From the NCBI GenBank assembly GCA_016286535.1, contig JAEESZ010000002.1, positions 232,848 to 296,847 of the forward strand: a stretch of DNA of 64,000 bases, written 5' to 3'. Positions 1-8,471 of the stretch are shown one piece after another. Every line of letters starts with the position of its first letter. Within the stretch, counting starts at the first letter, position 1. The position numbers and the translations under genes were made by a program. The notes below the pieces were generated by a model. The model had not been told where the DNA came from. It ran no database searches and saw only the letters and a program-made list of their open reading frames with translations. Source of the stretch: Treponema sp. Its GTDB lineage: Bacteria > Spirochaetota > Spirochaetia > Treponematales > Treponemataceae.

Positions 1-1
1 T

Positions 2-742
2 CTTGGTTCAAGTGATTCTATTGCCTGTGCAAACATTATGCTCAATACAGTTGTTGCAGATGCTTTGTGTGACTTTGCTGACCAGCTGGAAAAGAGCAAA
101 GATTTCCAGAAGGATCTTCATGAATTAATTTTGAAAACAATTCGCGAACACAAACGAATTATTTTCAACGGAAACGGTTATGATGAATCATGGGTAAAAG
201 AAGCAGAAAAACGCGGACTTTTGAACCTTAAGACTACACCGGAAGCCTTAAAGTATTTCCCATCTGCTGCTAACAGAGCCCTCTTTAAAAAACACGGAGT
301 ATTCAGCGATTCTGAAGTTTCAAGCCGATTCGAAATTCAGAATGAAAATTATGCAAAGATTATCAACATAGAAGCTCTTACAATGATTGATATGACCCGT
401 AAGCTTTACCTGCCAGTTTCAAGCGCATATTCAAAAGAACTTGCAGATACTATCAATGCAAAAGCTTCATGCGGCATCACAGACCAGGGCTTTGAAGGAG
501 AACAGCTTAAAATAGTAAGCGTTCTTACAGGCTCAATTTACAAAAAGCTTTGTGAGCTTGAAAAAACTGTTTGTGATTCAAAGAATGTAGAAGAAGCATC
601 TGAGCTTGCCATGTACTATAAAGATAAGGTAATTCCTGCCATGAATGAGCTTCGTGCAAACGTTGATGAAATGGAAGGTCTTGTACCTGAAAGTAAGTGG
701 CCGGTTCCAGGCTACGGCAAGATGCTTTTTAGCGTAAAGTAA
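2..742 (+). CDS. glnN: Glutamine synthetase type III, C-terminal part (cut by window edge)
   Basis: The frame is open from base 2 with no start in the window, so only the last 246 codons are visible. Type III glutamine synthetase joins ammonia to glutamate using ATP in the cytoplasm. The visible part carries the family's C-terminal signatures: GSSDSIACANIMLNT, then IIFNGNGYDESWVKEAEKRG, HGVFSDSEVSSRFEI and IEALTMIDM. The next gene on the same strand is an ammonium channel fused to PII, so the pair forms a nitrogen assimilation unit. A strong terminator-like hairpin separates them. The family call is secure; the N-terminal catalytic part is not visible. Confidence 0.93.
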   Translation, partial: LGSSDSIACANIMLNTVVADALCDFADQLEKSKDFQKDLHELILKTIREHKRIIFNGNGYDESWVKEAEKRGLLNLKTTPEALKYFPSAANRALFKKHGVFSDSEVSSRFEIQNENYAKIINIEALTMIDMTRKLYLPVSSAYSKELADTINAKASCGITDQGFEGEQLKIVSVLTGSIYKKLCELEKTVCDSKNVEEASELAMYYKDKVIPAMNELRANVDEMEGLVPESKWPVPGYGKMLFSVK

Positions 743-786
743 TAAAATAAAAAAAGTTTAAAAAAATAATTAATTATATTTAATTT

Positions 787-852
787 GGCAATGAAGTCAA
801 TTTTTGTGTTAGTGCACAATGCAAATTCTGATTTCATTGCCATTTTTTTTTT
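787..852 (+). terminator. Intrinsic terminator or attenuator between glnN and amt
   Basis: A 13-bp stem (GGCAATGAAGTCA at 787-799 with TGATTTCATTGCC at 829-841, one G-U pair) is followed by ten T residues at 843-852. This is a classic intrinsic terminator. It could end the glnN transcript or attenuate readthrough into amt. No obvious promoter is visible between it and amt. Confidence 0.8.
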
Positions 853-862
853 AACAATCAGC

Positions 863-894
863 GGCCGCCTACCGGGCGGCCTTACTCAGGAGGT
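863..894 (+). promoter_or_regulatory. GC hairpin next to the amt ribosome binding site
   Basis: GGCCGCC at 863-869 pairs with GGCGGCC at 875-881 around a 5-base loop. It lies just before the Shine-Dalgarno AGGAGGT at 888-894, which sets the amt start at 899. Such a GC-only stem is unusual in this AT-rich context and could affect translation or mRNA stability. The function is inference. Confidence 0.45.
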
Positions 895-898
895 ATAT

Positions 899-2572
899 AT
901 GAGTGAAGTTTGGAGCGTCTGGTTCCTTATTGGTGCAGCCCTTGTATTCTTTATGCAATGCGGTTTTGCAATGGTTGAAACAGGTTTTACGAGAGCAAAA
1001 AACGCTGGAAATATTATCATGAAAAATCTTATGGATTTTTGTATTGGTACTCCTATGTTTATGCTTCTTGGTTTTGGCTTAATGATGAGCGAAAACTATT
1101 TCTTTGGTCTTATCGGTAAACCTGATATGCAGCTTTTTACAAACTTTGCAGAAAATGACTGGTCAAGTTTTGTATTCAACCTTGTTTTCTGCGCTACTGC
1201 CGCAACAATCGTTTCCGGTTCTATGGCAGAACGTACAAAGTTCTCTGCTTACTGTATTTATTCAGCTGTAATTTCTGCAGTTGTTTATCCTATAGAAGCA
1301 GGCTGGGTATGGAACTCTCAGGGCTGGCTGGTTGGTCTTGGTTTCGTAGACTTTGCCGGTGGTGCCGCAATTCATTCGGTTGGTGGAACAGCCGCTTTAA
1401 TTGGTGCTATCTTCCTTGGTCCACGTATTGGAAAGTATGATCGCGACGCAAACGGAAAGGTAACAAAAGTGCACGCCATTCCAGGTCATTCTCTGACTCT
1501 TGGTGCACTTGGAACCTTTATCCTCTGGTTCGGATGGTATGGTTTCAACGGTGCCGCATGTACACAGCTTCTTGGAGTAGGCGGACTTGCAGCAGTTTTC
1601 ACTACAACTACAATAGCTCCTGCCGTAGCTGCAGTTACAACAATGATCTTTACCTGGATTAAAAACAAGAAGCCTGATGTTTCTATGACTCTTAACGCTT
1701 CTCTTGCAGGTCTTGTTGCAATTACACCTACCTGTGCAACAGTTGATGCTTTAGGTGCAACTATTATTGGTATTGTAGCTGGAATTATCGTTGTTCTGGT
1801 TGTTGAACTTCTTGATCTTAAGCTGCATATTGATGACCCTGTTGGTGCTGTTGCCGTTCACCTTGCAAACGGTATCTGGGGAACTTTAAGTGACGGTTTA
1901 TTCAATGTTGAAAGCGGAGTTTTCTACGGCGGTGGATTCAGTCATCTTGGAGTTCAGTGTCTTGGTGAGTTTACAATCGTTGCCTGGACTACAGTTTGTA
2001 TGATTATCACCTTCAGCCTTATAAAGAAGTTCCACGGACTTCGTGCAAGCCGCGAAGAAGAAATTATCGGTCTTGATAAGCTTGAACATGGAATTGATTC
2101 AAGTTATGCAGGCTTTATTATGGCTCCACAGGTTCTTGGCGGAGAAAGTTCGGCAGCAGCAGGCGAAAGCGTACCTGTAGAAAAGGCTATACCAGTTGCA
2201 AAGGCTACAGCCCGCCCTGATGCTAAGTTCCATATGGTTACAATCATTACCCGTCAGAGTAAGTTTGATGAACTTAAGGCAGCCATGAACGACATTAATG
2301 TAACAGGTATGACTGTTACAAACGTACTTGGTTGCGGTCAGCAGCACGGAAATGTTCAGAAGTACCGCGGTGTAGAAATGGATATGACTTTACTTCCAAA
2401 AATCAAGGTTGATATTGTTGTAAGTGAAGTTCCTGTAGATCTTGTTATAACTGCTGCTAAGGAAGTTCTTTATACCGGAAATATCGGAGATGGAAAAATC
2501 TTCGTATATGACGTAAGCAATGTTGTAAAGGTTCGTACCGGCGAAGAAGGATATGAAGCTTTACAGGACTAA
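899..2572 (+). CDS. amt: Ammonium transporter Amt fused to a C-terminal PII domain
   Basis: The 557-aa inner-membrane ammonium channel has about eleven hydrophobic segments and Amt signatures such as GFAMVETGFTRAKNAGNI, GGTAALIGAIFLGPRIGKY and HLANGIWGTLSDG. A linker of about 45 residues leads into a full PII-like domain from roughly residue 445, with the T-loop region QKYRGVEMDM and the C-terminal signature GDGKIFVYDVSNVVKVRTGE. PII normally binds ATP/ADP/2-oxoglutarate and plugs Amt, so the fusion probably gates the channel in cis. The start is set by AGGAGGT at 888-894; an in-frame ATG at 785 lies before the terminator hairpin and has no ribosome site. Gene order with glnN supports ammonia scavenging. 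Confidence 0.93.
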   Translation: MSEVWSVWFLIGAALVFFMQCGFAMVETGFTRAKNAGNIIMKNLMDFCIGTPMFMLLGFGLMMSENYFFGLIGKPDMQLFTNFAENDWSSFVFNLVFCATAATIVSGSMAERTKFSAYCIYSAVISAVVYPIEAGWVWNSQGWLVGLGFVDFAGGAAIHSVGGTAALIGAIFLGPRIGKYDRDANGKVTKVHAIPGHSLTLGALGTFILWFGWYGFNGAACTQLLGVGGLAAVFTTTTIAPAVAAVTTMIFTWIKNKKPDVSMTLNASLAGLVAITPTCATVDALGATIIGIVAGIIVVLVVELLDLKLHIDDPVGAVAVHLANGIWGTLSDGLFNVESGVFYGGGFSHLGVQCLGEFTIVAWTTVCMIITFSLIKKFHGLRASREEEIIGLDKLEHGIDSSYAGFIMAPQVLGGESSAAAGESVPVEKAIPVAKATARPDAKFHMVTIITRQSKFDELKAAMNDINVTGMTVTNVLGCGQQHGNVQKYRGVEMDMTLLPKIKVDIVVSEVPVDLVITAAKEVLYTGNIGDGKIFVYDVSNVVKVRTGEEGYEALQD

Positions 2573-2600
2573 TTATCCTGCATGACTAATTAATAATGCA

Positions 2601-2636
2601 AAAAAAATCCACGCCAAAAGCGTGGATTTTTACTTT
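2601..2636. terminator. Bidirectional terminator between amt and flxA
   Basis: AAAATCCACGC at 2604-2614 pairs with GCGTGGATTTT at 2620-2630 around CAAAA, with A residues on the left and T residues on the right. It sits between convergent genes and can end both transcripts. Confidence 0.85.
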
Positions 2637-2653
2637 TAAAGAAACTTTAAATA

Positions 2654-3484
2654 TTAGTATTCAGGTGGAAGTTCACCTAACTGGTCAAAACTGAATACTG
2701 GACCGTCTTTACAAACGAATTTATCACCAATATTACAGCGGCCGCATTTACCAATACCGCACTTCATTCTCATTTCCATAGTTGTGAAAATCTGTTCATC
2801 TTTAAAGCCAAGATCTTTTAAGATTTTCAAAGACATGTGAATAAGAATTGGAGGTCCACACATGATTACTGTCATTCCGGCATCTGGTTTAAGTTCTGTG
2901 ATGAATGGTGGAACGAAACCAACGTGTCCATCCCAGCCTTCTTCTGCACGGTCGATTGTGATATCGATAGAGCAGTTTGGCTGTTTCATCCATACATTCT
3001 GCATTTCATCAAGGCGAACTAAGTCTGCCTTTGAACGTGCACCATAGATTACCTGAATTTTTCCATAGTTTTCACGATGGTCCATCATATAGTTTACTAC
3101 CGAATGAACTGGAGCAATACCAATACCACCGGCAATAACAAGAATGTCTTTACCTTTAAGGGCACCTTCTACAGGGAATCCGTTTCCAACTGGACCGCGC
3201 AGACAAATCTGCTGGCCAACTTCTGCGTTGTGCAGCCATTCAGTTACACAACCGCATTTTTTAATTGAGAATTCCATGTGAGATTCCAGAGTAGGGGAAG
3301 AAGTGATGGAAATCATTGATTCACCAACACCAGGAACAATAAGCATTGCACACTGTCCAGGAATGTGGTTAAAGAGTTTTTTTCCATCAAGTCCAACTAC
3401 GCTGAAAGTTTTTACATCAGGAGTTTCCTGTTTAATATCAATAATTTTTCCTACATAAGGAATGAATGATTCTTTTGTTTCCAT
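2654..3484 (-). CDS. flxA: FlxA-like FAD/NAD(P)H-binding oxidoreductase subunit
   Basis: The 276-aa protein resembles ferredoxin-NADP reductase-type electron transfer subunits (HydG, AsrB, FlxA). It has an N-terminal FAD-binding barrel (PGQCAMLIVPGVGESMISIT), an NAD-binding fold (ILVIAGGIGIAPVHSVV, VIMCGPP) and a C-terminal [2Fe-2S] cysteine set MKCGIGKCGRC...C. It should pass electrons between NAD(P)H and the iron-sulfur subunits encoded upstream. ATG at 3484 is chosen over a TTG at 3490 because AAGGAG lies 6 bases before the ATG. It is the last gene of the hdr-flx operon. Confidence 0.87.
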   Translation of the reverse strand: METKESFIPYVGKIIDIKQETPDVKTFSVVGLDGKKLFNHIPGQCAMLIVPGVGESMISITSSPTLESHMEFSIKKCGCVTEWLHNAEVGQQICLRGPVGNGFPVEGALKGKDILVIAGGIGIAPVHSVVNYMMDHRENYGKIQVIYGARSKADLVRLDEMQNVWMKQPNCSIDITIDRAEEGWDGHVGFVPPFITELKPDAGMTVIMCGPPILIHMSLKILKDLGFKDEQIFTTMEMRMKCGIGKCGRCNIGDKFVCKDGPVFSFDQLGELPPEY

Positions 3485-3499
3485 GCTCAACTCCTTATC

Positions 3500-4543
3500 C
3501 TAAATGTCATCTGTCTCGTTTACGGCTTTAATAACCTTAACGATATTCATGTTTACAGGGCAGCTTTCAAGACAGCGTCCACATCCAACACAAGAGAAGA
3601 GACCTTCATGAGCCATTGGATAATACATAAGTTTATGCATAAAACGCTGACGGCTTCTTTCTTTCTGTGTATGGCGAGGGTTTTCTGCAGCCATCTGTGT
3701 AAAGTCGTTGTACATACAAGAGTCCCAGCAGCGAATCTGACGGATTCCCTTATCTGTACCAGTAGAGAAGTCTCTAACATCAAAACACATACAGGTTGGA
3801 CATACGTAAGTACAGGTACCACAGCCTAAGCAAGGTTCTGCAACTTTTTCCCAAATCTTTGAATTAAAGATTTTGAGCATATCTTTACCCTGGAATTTAG
3901 AAAGATCAAGATGTGCAAATGGAAGCTTTTCGATTTTTTCAGAAATTTCTTTCTTTAATGCATCAACTGCTTTTTCATCAGAATCAGAAAGAAGTGATTT
4001 TGCATTTTCAATAAAAGCTTTTCCTTTTTCTGTATTTGCAGCAAAGAAATATTTTCCGTCTGCTAACCAGGCAGAAACATCTCCTGCAGCTTTTGAAAGG
4101 CTTGCATCAATTGAGTATGTAGAACAGAAACATTCTTTTGCAGGTTCATTACATGCAAGAGTAATTACAGTTCCATGTTCGCGGCGGTTTGTGTAATAAG
4201 AATCTTTTGGGTTCATGTTCATATAAACATTGTCAATTACTTCAAAACCTTTTGCATCACAGGCACGTACACCAAAAATTACAAAGTCTTCAACTTCTTT
4301 TCTTGGGTCTTCAACTGTAATTTCTTTTCCGCTTACTTTGTAAGAAACCATGTGTTCTGTTTTTGGAAAGAAGAAATCTTTTGCAGATCTTACTGTCTTT
4401 AAGGCAGAAGAAAGTTTTGTTCCTTTTTCCCACTGTTTGAAATCTGCTTTACCGGAAGTGTTGTCAACCGGCAGATAAAGAGGCTGCTTTGAGCCGATAA
4501 GTTCAAACAAAGAATCTATTTTATCAGCATTAATATAAAACAT
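3500..4543 (-). CDS. flxB: FlxB-like iron-sulfur electron transfer subunit
   Basis: The 347-aa soluble protein resembles the beta subunit of sulfhydrogenase and the A subunit of anaerobic sulfite reductase. An N-terminal domain with a CDAKG motif (FGVRACDAKGFEVID) precedes two [4Fe-4S] sites: CLGCGTCTYVCPTC near residue 240, and CVGCGRCLESCP near the end. It should relay electrons between FlxA and the other iron-sulfur subunits. Its ATG overlaps the stop of the upstream gene in TAATG, with AAGGAGG before it, which indicates translational coupling. Confidence 0.85.
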   Translation of the reverse strand: MFYINADKIDSLFELIGSKQPLYLPVDNTSGKADFKQWEKGTKLSSALKTVRSAKDFFFPKTEHMVSYKVSGKEITVEDPRKEVEDFVIFGVRACDAKGFEVIDNVYMNMNPKDSYYTNRREHGTVITLACNEPAKECFCSTYSIDASLSKAAGDVSAWLADGKYFFAANTEKGKAFIENAKSLLSDSDEKAVDALKKEISEKIEKLPFAHLDLSKFQGKDMLKIFNSKIWEKVAEPCLGCGTCTYVCPTCMCFDVRDFSTGTDKGIRQIRCWDSCMYNDFTQMAAENPRHTQKERSRQRFMHKLMYYPMAHEGLFSCVGCGRCLESCPVNMNIVKVIKAVNETDDI

Positions 4544-5505
4544 TATTCAGCCTCCTTGTCGTGTGAGCGGTCGTAAACAATAGTTGTTTCAGGATCGCCT
4601 TCTGCATTGAATGTAAGCATAGCAGGTTTGCTTTCCATGTCGCTTCCAGCCTGATACTCACCGTAAATTTCATTGATATCTTTAATGAACTTGCGGTTGA
4701 GAAGATAAAGTGGAATGTGCTGAGGACAAACACGAGAACATTCACCACAGTCTGTACAGCGGCCTGCAACGTGCCATGCACGAATGATATGGAAAAGACT
4801 TTCTTCAAAGTTTGTTTCTGCAACTTTCTGAGATGTGTAAAGTTTGTTGTTGTCGAATACACATTTTTCGCAGGTACATGCAGGACAAATGTCACGGCAG
4901 GCATTACAGCGAAGACATCTGCTGAATTCATTTTTCCAGAAAGCATCTCTTTCATCTGCAGTCATTTTTTCAAGTTTTTCAACTTCTTCCATGCGTTTAG
5001 ATTCAAGAGCTTCAACTTCTGCATCAATTCCAATTAATTCATCGCAAGAAACAGGTTTCTTGTTTTTACAGTTATCACAAACTTCGCCGCCATCAAGAGT
5101 ATCCTGACAAGGAACGCCGATAGCATAAACATCACCGCGGGCAATGCGGTTTTCTTTAAGAAGCTGTGTAAAAGAATAAGTATCACTTGGTTTTAAGAAT
5201 ACAAGAACAACTTCCTGAGGAATTGGAGCATCAACGGCATTTGGATCTCTCTGTTTTGCCATTGTGTTGTTCATTCTTGTTGTACTCTTGGCAGTTTCAA
5301 TCTGTCTTGTAATTTTTACAAGATATTTAGAAAGATTTGCCTTACAGTATTTGTTAAAAACAAAATCTTTATCTAATTCTTCTGCAGAAGAGAAAACTGC
5401 AGGGCTTATATCATCTTCAAAAAGACCTTTTTTCCAGCCAACTACTTTCTGAACTTTTCCTTCAGCAAGAAGTTCTTTTGCACGTTTGATTAATTTGTCT
5501 TGCAT
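4543..5505 (-). CDS. flxC: FlxC-like 4Fe-4S dicluster subunit
   Basis: The 320-aa protein has two ferredoxin-type cysteine sets, CLRCNACRDICPAC and CTDCGECSRVCP, and an additional CDNCKNKKPVSC set in the middle. Position and domain content match the third Flx subunit of FlxABCD-HdrABC complexes known from sulfate reducers and other anaerobes. It starts inside the last codons of flxD (16-base overlap) with GGAGG upstream. No membrane segment is seen, so it should act in the cytoplasmic complex. Confidence 0.82.
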   Translation of the reverse strand: MQDKLIKRAKELLAEGKVQKVVGWKKGLFEDDISPAVFSSAEELDKDFVFNKYCKANLSKYLVKITRQIETAKSTTRMNNTMAKQRDPNAVDAPIPQEVVLVFLKPSDTYSFTQLLKENRIARGDVYAIGVPCQDTLDGGEVCDNCKNKKPVSCDELIGIDAEVEALESKRMEEVEKLEKMTADERDAFWKNEFSRCLRCNACRDICPACTCEKCVFDNNKLYTSQKVAETNFEESLFHIIRAWHVAGRCTDCGECSRVCPQHIPLYLLNRKFIKDINEIYGEYQAGSDMESKPAMLTFNAEGDPETTIVYDRSHDKEAE

Positions 5506-5978
5506 CTTACATCCTCCAGCTTTTTACATTCGCCAAGCTCAGTAATCTGCTTTACGAAATCATTCATAATTCCTGCAAAGCGAACACCTTCTGCAGCTGA
5601 ACACCATTCTACGCGGGTACGGCCTTTTTCAATTCCCAAAAAGTCAAGCATAGAGAAGAGAAGGGTCATACGACGGCGTGCGAAGTAGTTACCAGTTGAA
5701 TAGTGACAGTCACCAGGGTGACATCCACACAAAATAACTCCATCAGCTCCGCGCTGGAATGCACGCAAAATAAAGAGCGGATTCAAGCGGCATGAACATG
5801 GAATACGAATAATCTTTACATTTCCAGGATACTCGAGACGGTTGTTACCAGCCAGGTCGGCACCTGCATAAGAACACCAGTTACAGCAGAATGCTACAAT
5901 CTTTGGGGTCCATGCGCTGCCAGAGGCAGCTACCGAGTTTCCTGCGGAAACATCGATTTTATTTTCACTCATAATCAT
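5490..5978 (-). CDS. flxD: FlxD/MvhD-like iron-sulfur adaptor subunit
   Basis: The 162-aa protein matches the MvhD/FlxD family (CCNWCSYAGADLAGNNRL, RIPCSCRLNPLFILRAFQRG, GVILCGCHPGDCHY). In methanogens MvhD links hydrogenase to HdrA; in Flx complexes FlxD links the NADH-oxidising module to HdrA. Its place between hdrA and flxC fits that role. The start is ATG 5978 or the in-frame ATG 5972; neither has a strong ribosome site. An inverted repeat lies just upstream, after hdrA. Confidence 0.88.
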   Translation of the reverse strand: MIMSENKIDVSAGNSVAASGSAWTPKIVAFCCNWCSYAGADLAGNNRLEYPGNVKIIRIPCSCRLNPLFILRAFQRGADGVILCGCHPGDCHYSTGNYFARRRMTLLFSMLDFLGIEKGRTRVEWCSAAEGVRFAGIMNDFVKQITELGECKKLEDVRCKTN

Positions 5979-5992
5979 ATTTTTCAGATTTG

Positions 5993-6059
5993 TGAAACAG
6001 GATGGGGAGGATAATCAGGATTATATTTATATCCTTTTTATCCTGTATATCTTGTTTCA
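5993..6059. repeat. Intergenic inverted repeat, family copy A
   Basis: TGAAACA at 5993-5999 and TGTTTCA at 6053-6059 bound an imperfect palindrome containing ACAGGAT and ATCCTGT blocks. It starts directly at the hdrA stop codon and separates hdrA from flxD. A similar element with the same building blocks lies at 23071-23152, so this is a dispersed repeat, probably a small REP- or MITE-like element that folds in mRNA. Confidence 0.6.
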
Positions 6060-8072
6060 TTACAATACTGAATCAACCTCCGCCAAGATTTGTTTATTGC
6101 TGAAGCCCTTAAGATCCATAGCACCAGATGGACAGGCAACAGTACATGCACCACAACCATGACACATAGCAGAATTAACCTGTGATACGTGACGTGTAAT
6201 TGTAGTTCTGTTTGGACCACGGAAATCCTTATCAATATAAGAAATTGCTCCGTAAGGACAAACGTTAATACACTGACCACAACCGTTACAAGCATTTTCA
6301 TCCGGCTGAGCAGTACAAGGGTCATTCTTAAGCTTATCTTTTACGAGTAAGCAGATAGCCTTTGCAGCAGCACCTGATGACTGAGCAACAGTTTCTGGAA
6401 TATCTTTTGGTCCCTGGCAGCAGCCTGCAAGGAAGATACCGGCAGTAGGAGATTCAACAGGACGAAGTTTAGCATGAGCTTCAAGGAAGAAGTCATTGTT
6501 GTCCATAGAAGTTGTAAGCATAGTTGCAAGTGGGCGGGCAGATTTGTCTGCTTCGATAGAGGCTGCAAGAACAACCATATCAGCCTTAATATGAACCTGC
6601 TTATTCAAAATTAAGTCGCTTCCCTGAACATCAAGACTTCCGTCACTCTGTGGAGTAACTTTTCCTACCTGACCTTTAATGTAGTGTACGCCATACTGTT
6701 CAACTGCACGGCGGTAGAACTCATCAAAGAGTTTACCTGGAGTACGAACATCAATATAGAATACATAACAGTTTGTATCAGGATAATGATCGCGGGTAAG
6801 GATTGCGTGTTTTGCAGTATACATACAGCAGATCTTTGAGCAGTACTCGTGACCTTTTGTGCTGTCGGCACTGCAACGGCTTCCTACACACTGTACGAAT
6901 ACGATTGTTTTTGGTTCTTTTCCGTCTGAAGGGCGGAGAAGGTGACCATTTGTAGGTCCTGAAGCGTTACAAAGTCTTTCAAATTCAAGAGAAGATACAA
7001 CGTCAGGACTCTGGCTGTAAGCATATTCATCGAATTTTTCAAGAGAAATAGGATTGTAACCTGTTGCTACAATGATTGCACCATATTTTTCTGTAAGAAT
7101 TTCTTCTTTCTGATTAAAGTTGATGGCTCCAACACCACAGGCTTTTTCACAGAAACCACATACATTGTCTTTACCGTTTGCAAGACCCTTCATGTGGAGA
7201 CAGTAATTAGCATCAATGTTTGCAACCTTTGGAACAGCCTGGGCAAAAGGAATATCAATTGCCTTGCGGTTGTTTAAGTTAAGGTTGAAAGCATTTGGAA
7301 CTTTCTTGTTAGGACATTTTTCGATACATGCACCACATCCTGTACATTTAGTTTCATCAACATAACGTGGATGTCGTTTAATATCGATTTCAAAGTTTCC
7401 AATGTATCCTCTAACTCCGCATACTTCAGAAGCTGAAAGAATGCGAATGTTAGGATTCTGGCTTACTTCTGTCATTTTTGGAGTTACGATACAAGAAGCA
7501 CAGTCCAGTGTTGGGAATGTCTTATCAAGCTTAGCCATTTTTCCACCGACAGTGTAGTCTTTTTCTACAATGTCTACAGGGAAGCCGGCATCGGCAATAT
7601 CAAGGGCAGCTGTAATACCTGCAATACCACCACCAATTACAAGTGCACGTTTTGTAACTGTTGTTTCACCTGGGGTGAGTGGAGTATCAAGGATTGTTTT
7701 TGCAACTGCTGCTTTACCAAGAGCAATGGCTTTTTCTGTAGCCTGCTCCATATCTTTCATTACCCATGAAGTCTGTTCACGGATATTTGCTACTTCTACT
7801 TTAAATGGGTTAAGACCGGCACGTTCTGCACAGGCACGGAAGGTTTTTTCGTGCATACGTGGAGAACAAGAACAAAGAACAACACCAGTAAGTTTGTCGT
7901 CTTTGATATGGTCTTCAATCATTTTCTGACCGGCAGAAGAACACATGTAAGTGTAGTGTGTTGAATAAACAACTCCGTCTACTTTTCCAAGTTCTTCTGC
8001 AACTTTAGCTACGTCAACTGTTCCGGCAATGTTAGTACCACAGTGACATACAAATACACCAATTCTTTCCAT
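6060..8072 (-). CDS. hdrA: HdrA-like FAD-containing heterodisulfide reductase subunit A
   Basis: The 670-aa protein has the HdrA layout. An N-terminal cysteine domain (FVCHCGTNIAG) is followed by a dinucleotide-binding GGGIAG near residue 150, the signature FPTLDCASCIVTPKMTEV, CTGCGACIEKCP near 245, and two C-terminal ferredoxin sites CNGCGQCINVCPYGA and CHGCGACTVACPSGA. HdrA carries the flavin that splits electron pairs between a low-potential carrier (ferredoxin) and a higher-potential disulfide. It lies between hdrC and flxD, as in FlxABCD-HdrABC loci. Confidence 0.93.
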   Translation of the reverse strand: MERIGVFVCHCGTNIAGTVDVAKVAEELGKVDGVVYSTHYTYMCSSAGQKMIEDHIKDDKLTGVVLCSCSPRMHEKTFRACAERAGLNPFKVEVANIREQTSWVMKDMEQATEKAIALGKAAVAKTILDTPLTPGETTVTKRALVIGGGIAGITAALDIADAGFPVDIVEKDYTVGGKMAKLDKTFPTLDCASCIVTPKMTEVSQNPNIRILSASEVCGVRGYIGNFEIDIKRHPRYVDETKCTGCGACIEKCPNKKVPNAFNLNLNNRKAIDIPFAQAVPKVANIDANYCLHMKGLANGKDNVCGFCEKACGVGAINFNQKEEILTEKYGAIIVATGYNPISLEKFDEYAYSQSPDVVSSLEFERLCNASGPTNGHLLRPSDGKEPKTIVFVQCVGSRCSADSTKGHEYCSKICCMYTAKHAILTRDHYPDTNCYVFYIDVRTPGKLFDEFYRRAVEQYGVHYIKGQVGKVTPQSDGSLDVQGSDLILNKQVHIKADMVVLAASIEADKSARPLATMLTTSMDNNDFFLEAHAKLRPVESPTAGIFLAGCCQGPKDIPETVAQSSGAAAKAICLLVKDKLKNDPCTAQPDENACNGCGQCINVCPYGAISYIDKDFRGPNRTTITRHVSQVNSAMCHGCGACTVACPSGAMDLKGFSNKQILAEVDSVL

Positions 8073-8081
8073 ATTAAAACC

Positions 8082-8471
8082 TTATTTCTTATATTTGCGG
8101 AATGCACTAACAATAGCCTGCTGTGGCATATCATCATCAAGATGTTCAGGAACCTGAACTGGATCAAGGTGATGAGGACCCCGCTGGCCTTCAACATACT
8201 GACGTACGCCGTCTATTAACTTTGCAGGTTCTACCTGGCGTGGACAACGTTCAAGGCAGGCAAAGCAAGAAAGACATGCATAGATTGATTTAGAATTTAA
8301 AAGTGGTTCAAGGTCTCCGTTTTCAACCATCTGAACAAACTGATGTGGATGATATTCCATTGCATCATAGTTAGGGCAGGTAGCTGAACATTTTCCACAG
8401 ACCATACACTTTTTAGGATTTACACCGCTTTTAAGAAGGATAATTTCTTTAGCAAGTTCTGTATTTTCCAT
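8082..8471 (-). CDS. hdrC: HdrC-like heterodisulfide reductase subunit C
   Basis: The 129-aa ferredoxin-type protein has two [4Fe-4S] sites, CMVCGKCSATCPNYD and CLSCFACLERCPRQV, which is the usual HdrC content at the usual size. It relays electrons from HdrA to HdrB. Its start lies at the hdrB stop with only an overlapping base, and hdrA follows after 9 bases, so the three are co-translated. Confidence 0.92.
   Translation of the reverse strand: MENTELAKEIILLKSGVNPKKCMVCGKCSATCPNYDAMEYHPHQFVQMVENGDLEPLLNSKSIYACLSCFACLERCPRQVEPAKLIDGVRQYVEGQRGPHHLDPVQVPEHLDDDMPQQAIVSAFRKYKK

Noticed and set aside
785..898. Upstream extension of Amt from ATG 785
   Set aside because: The extension lies across a terminator hairpin and lacks a ribosome site; AGGAGGT marks ATG 899.
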